Shown: positions 30,751 through 32,508 of the stretch, one piece after another
How positions within the stretch are numbered: the first letter of the stretch is position 1
Layout of the letters: each line of letters begins with the position of its first letter
Assembly (NCBI GenBank): GCA_001725355.1
Contig: MEGD01000041.1
Coordinates: 1-32,508 of the forward strand
Length of the DNA: 32,508 nt
From: Novosphingobium sp. SCN 66-18
GTDB taxonomy: Bacteria; Pseudomonadota; Alphaproteobacteria; Sphingomonadales; Sphingomonadaceae
Direction of reading: 5' to 3'
Notes under the pieces: generated by a model
Told to the model about the DNA's origin: nothing
Databases searched by the model: none
Seen by the model: only the letters and a program-made list of their open reading frames with translations
Position numbers and translations under genes: made by a program

Positions 30751-30767
30751 GTGCAGCCCCCGATGAT

Positions 30768-31060
30768 TTACTTGGTCTTGCTCGGCCGCCCCGTCGGCTT
30801 GTGCGGATGGCGCCGGAGCGTCACCGCCGGGCGCGCCAGTATCGCGCCGATTTCCAGTTCGTCGTCCGAAACGATCGAGATCGATATCCGGCCGGACAAG
30901 AGATAGACGGCATTAACGCCGAGTGCCTTCGCGAGCCATTTTCGATCGCACTCAGATAAGAGCTGCTCGTGCCCGCATCATGGGCGAGCGCTTCTTGCGT
31001 GATGCGCATCGCAAGCCGCAATTTCCTGAGATTCAAACTGAAGGACTTCGACGCATCCAT
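30768..31060 (-). pseudogene. XRE-family regulator, disrupted by frameshift or internal deletion
   Basis: The N-terminus, from the ATG at 31060-31058, is a good XRE helix-turn-helix: LRLAMRITQEALAHDAGTSS, SYLSAIENG. After ENG this frame becomes meaningless and stops at 30821. In a second minus-strand frame the expected continuation appears at once: WLAKALGVNAVYLLSGRISI, then SIVSDDELEIGAILARPAVT and LRRHPHKPTGRPSKTK, ending in TAA at 30770-30768. That frame has a stop before this part and no good start of its own. The residues normally between IENG and LAKALGV (about 12-18) are absent, so an out-of-frame deletion explains it best. A sequencing indel alone would not remove those residues. Confidence 0.75.
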
Positions 31061-31547
31061 AAGGGCGTAAGTTCACGCCCTGCGACCATTACTCCACACT
31101 GGATACAGGTTGGAGTTATTATCTATATTATTACGTTTTTACAAATATTTAAATGAGATTCCCGAACAACGCGCACTCAACTCTGATGCGGATTCTCAGG
31201 CGCGCCAAAAGACCGCATTCGGACGGTCGAATCGGTCGATGACCGAAGCCCTCACGCCAGGACATTGGCCGTGGACGCCGCAGTGGAAATCCCATCGGCG
31301 TCGTCACATCCGGGGCGAGCATTGATTTCAAGCGCCGAGCGAATCACGATGCGAACAACGTCCCGTGGACACGTCCGCAATCGCCGTTCCGGCGTGGCGT
31401 ACAGGAATCATCGGATAGTTTGACGTGCCTGTGTGTCGTTGTCTCCTTTGATTTGAATGCAGCGCAGCGAAGCGGAGCGTCGCATTGGTTCATAGTTATG
31501 AAATCACCGTTCGTGTCGGGCCGCTGGCCGCCCACCATGCCAACCGA
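31061..31547. other. Gene-free region with AT-rich patch left of CaiB gene
   Basis: About 490 bp hold no supported gene. An AT-rich patch (about 31108-31155, containing ATTATCTATATTATTACG and TACAAATATTTAAATGAG) is unlike the GC-rich surroundings and would suit a promoter, an element end or a relic of insertion. GCGAAGCGGA occurs at 31467-31476. A tRNA end, direct-repeat attachment site or integrase is not seen. Confidence 0.4.
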
Positions 31548-32508
31548 CTACTCGCAACAGTCGGTTCTGGCGGTAATCCCGCAGCGGTCCGGTTTGCTCC
31601 AGCCCCGCCGAATTGTACTCGGATCTTCATGATGCAGCGGGATCGGTCCGGGGATCGGTAGTGACGAGCCCGAAAAACGTGGCGCCGGCATTGCCTGGAG
31701 GATATTGTCGATCTCCCGATAGACGCCTCGCGCTGCCATATGAGGATGGCGCGCCGCTTCGTCCGGATCAAGCACGGGGGCAAAGCAGGCATCGCTGCCT
31801 TCCAGCAGTGTGCGCCATTCTTCCCGTGTCCGCATGGCGAATATCTCGCTAAAACGCTGCTTGAGCTCGGGCCAGGCATCACGATCATAGCCGTCGTCAA
31901 AACTGCTATCGCCGGCCAACCCCAGCTTTTTGCAAAGCAGCGCATAGAACTTGGGCTCGAGTGATCCGACTGAGATGAAATTCCCGTCGGCGCACCGATA
32001 GGTCGAGTACCAGTGAGGGCCGTCAAGGATGCTGCAGCCGCGTATGCTGGCAACCTGGCCGGCGGCCTTCAGGCTCAGGAGCAAGTTCATCATGTGAGCG
32101 CTCCCATCGACGATCGCGGCGTCAACCACTTGCCCATTCCCGGTATCCCGCGCGTGCATTGCCGCTGCGAGGACGCCGATGGCCAAATAGAGCGCTCCAC
32201 CCCCAATATCGCCTACCAGGCTTGGCGGCGCCATTGGCGGTTCACCGGGATGCCCAGCATACCAAAGGGCTCCTGACAGCGCGATATAGTTGATGTCATG
32301 GCCGGCCGCTTGGGCGAGAGGTCCCTGCTGCCCCCAACCCGTCATGCGACCGAATACAAGGCGGGGGTTACGCGCTAGGCAAACCTCGGGACCAAGGCCG
32401 AGCCTCTCCATCACCCCAGGCCGCATGCCTTCGATCAGTACATCGCCCCTTTGGACGAGATCCAGGACATGCGCGACGCCTTCGGGGGACTTCAGATCCA
32501 AGGCAAAT
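31548..32508 (-). CDS. CaiB/BaiF-family CoA transferase (class III), 5'-truncated by window edge
   Basis: About 320 residues of a class III CoA transferase are visible; the start lies beyond the right edge (the frame is open to the last base, reading FALDLKSPEG). The landmarks are ALDLKSPEGVAHVLDLVQRG, DVLIEGMRPGVMERLGLGPE, RNPRLVFGRMTGWGQQGPLA, AGHDINYIALSGAL and VDAAIVDGSAHMM. The order and the C-terminal PAPRFSGS motif resemble alpha-methylacyl-CoA racemase-like members. These enzymes move or epimerise acyl-CoAs in lipid and xenobiotic catabolism. The gene has no link to conjugation. It may be host chromosome beyond the element or catabolic cargo. Confidence 0.88.
   Translation of the reverse strand, partial: FALDLKSPEGVAHVLDLVQRGDVLIEGMRPGVMERLGLGPEVCLARNPRLVFGRMTGWGQQGPLAQAAGHDINYIALSGALWYAGHPGEPPMAPPSLVGDIGGGALYLAIGVLAAAMHARDTGNGQVVDAAIVDGSAHMMNLLLSLKAAGQVASIRGCSILDGPHWYSTYRCADGNFISVGSLEPKFYALLCKKLGLAGDSSFDDGYDRDAWPELKQRFSEIFAMRTREEWRTLLEGSDACFAPVLDPDEAARHPHMAARGVYREIDNILQAMPAPRFSGSSLPIPGPIPLHHEDPSTIRRGWSKPDRCGITARTDCCE

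Noticed and set aside
30821-31060. Intact 79-residue XRE protein
   Set aside because: Its second half is not XRE-like, while the proper continuation lies in another frame; called a pseudogene instead.
31061-31547. Attachment site or tRNA at the element edge
   Set aside because: No tRNA-like fold, direct repeat pair or integrase could be found by eye; only an AT-rich patch is seen.
1-32508. CRISPR array, insertion sequence or rRNA
   Set aside because: No regularly spaced direct repeats, transposase gene with terminal repeats, or rRNA-like sequence was noticed anywhere in the window.

Overview
The window is a block of a conjugative, probably integrative, element in a high-GC alphaproteobacterium. 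The Trb/TraG/relaxase set, DUF736 and ArdC/DUF2958/ParB block, small accessory genes, and luxR-luxI-phyH order all suggest a sphingomonad (Sphingobium, Novosphingobium, Sphingopyxis or a relative). Gene content resembles Tn4371-like ICEs with an RP4/Ti-type Trb mating apparatus. These assignments are inferences from protein features I recognise; no search was run. No integrase, attachment site, tRNA, rRNA or CRISPR array is visible, so the window does not show both ends of the element.

Layout. 1-12109 (minus strand): transfer operon traG-copG-trbB-C-D-E-J-L-F-G-I-DUF2274, then a partial helix-turn-helix gene at the left edge. Genes are mostly overlapping or a few bases apart. 12110-17670: a cargo block inserted between traG and the relaxase. 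Its plus-strand operon encodes an ACP-like protein, an XRE regulator, an ImmA/IrrE metallopeptidase with a chagasin-like C-terminal domain, a papain-like peptidase and a thymidylate-synthase-like protein. It converges with a minus-strand operon for a ribbon-helix-helix protein, a MazG/MazG_C pyrophosphohydrolase and a uracil-DNA-glycosylase-like protein. 17690-20162: relaxase, a possible origin-of-transfer region, and a 53-residue protein with its own terminator. 20495-25830: DUF736, a small Cys-rich protein, two very acidic unknown proteins, ParB, DUF2958 and ArdC. 26346-28310: a membrane protein, a lytic transglycosylase, a TraF-type S26 peptidase and a helix-turn-helix protein. 28341-30681: luxR, luxI and a phytanoyl-CoA-dioxygenase-like gene. 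30768-31060: a frame-disrupted XRE pseudogene. 31548 to the right edge: a partial CaiB-type CoA transferase, perhaps host chromosome or unrelated cargo.

How the genes fit together. TraG couples the relaxase-DNA complex to the Trb channel. TraF and the transglycosylase probably process pilin and open the cell wall. ParB, ArdC and DUF2958 look like maintenance and establishment functions. LuxR/LuxI could tie transfer to cell density, as TraR/TraI does on Ti plasmids, but no direct link is visible. The most interesting part is 12434-17638. There a protease sits beside a protein carrying what looks like its inhibitor, together with three predicted nucleotide or base-handling proteins, an ACP-like protein and two DNA-binding regulators with candidate operators. 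I read this as a candidate undescribed conflict or defence system carried by the element.
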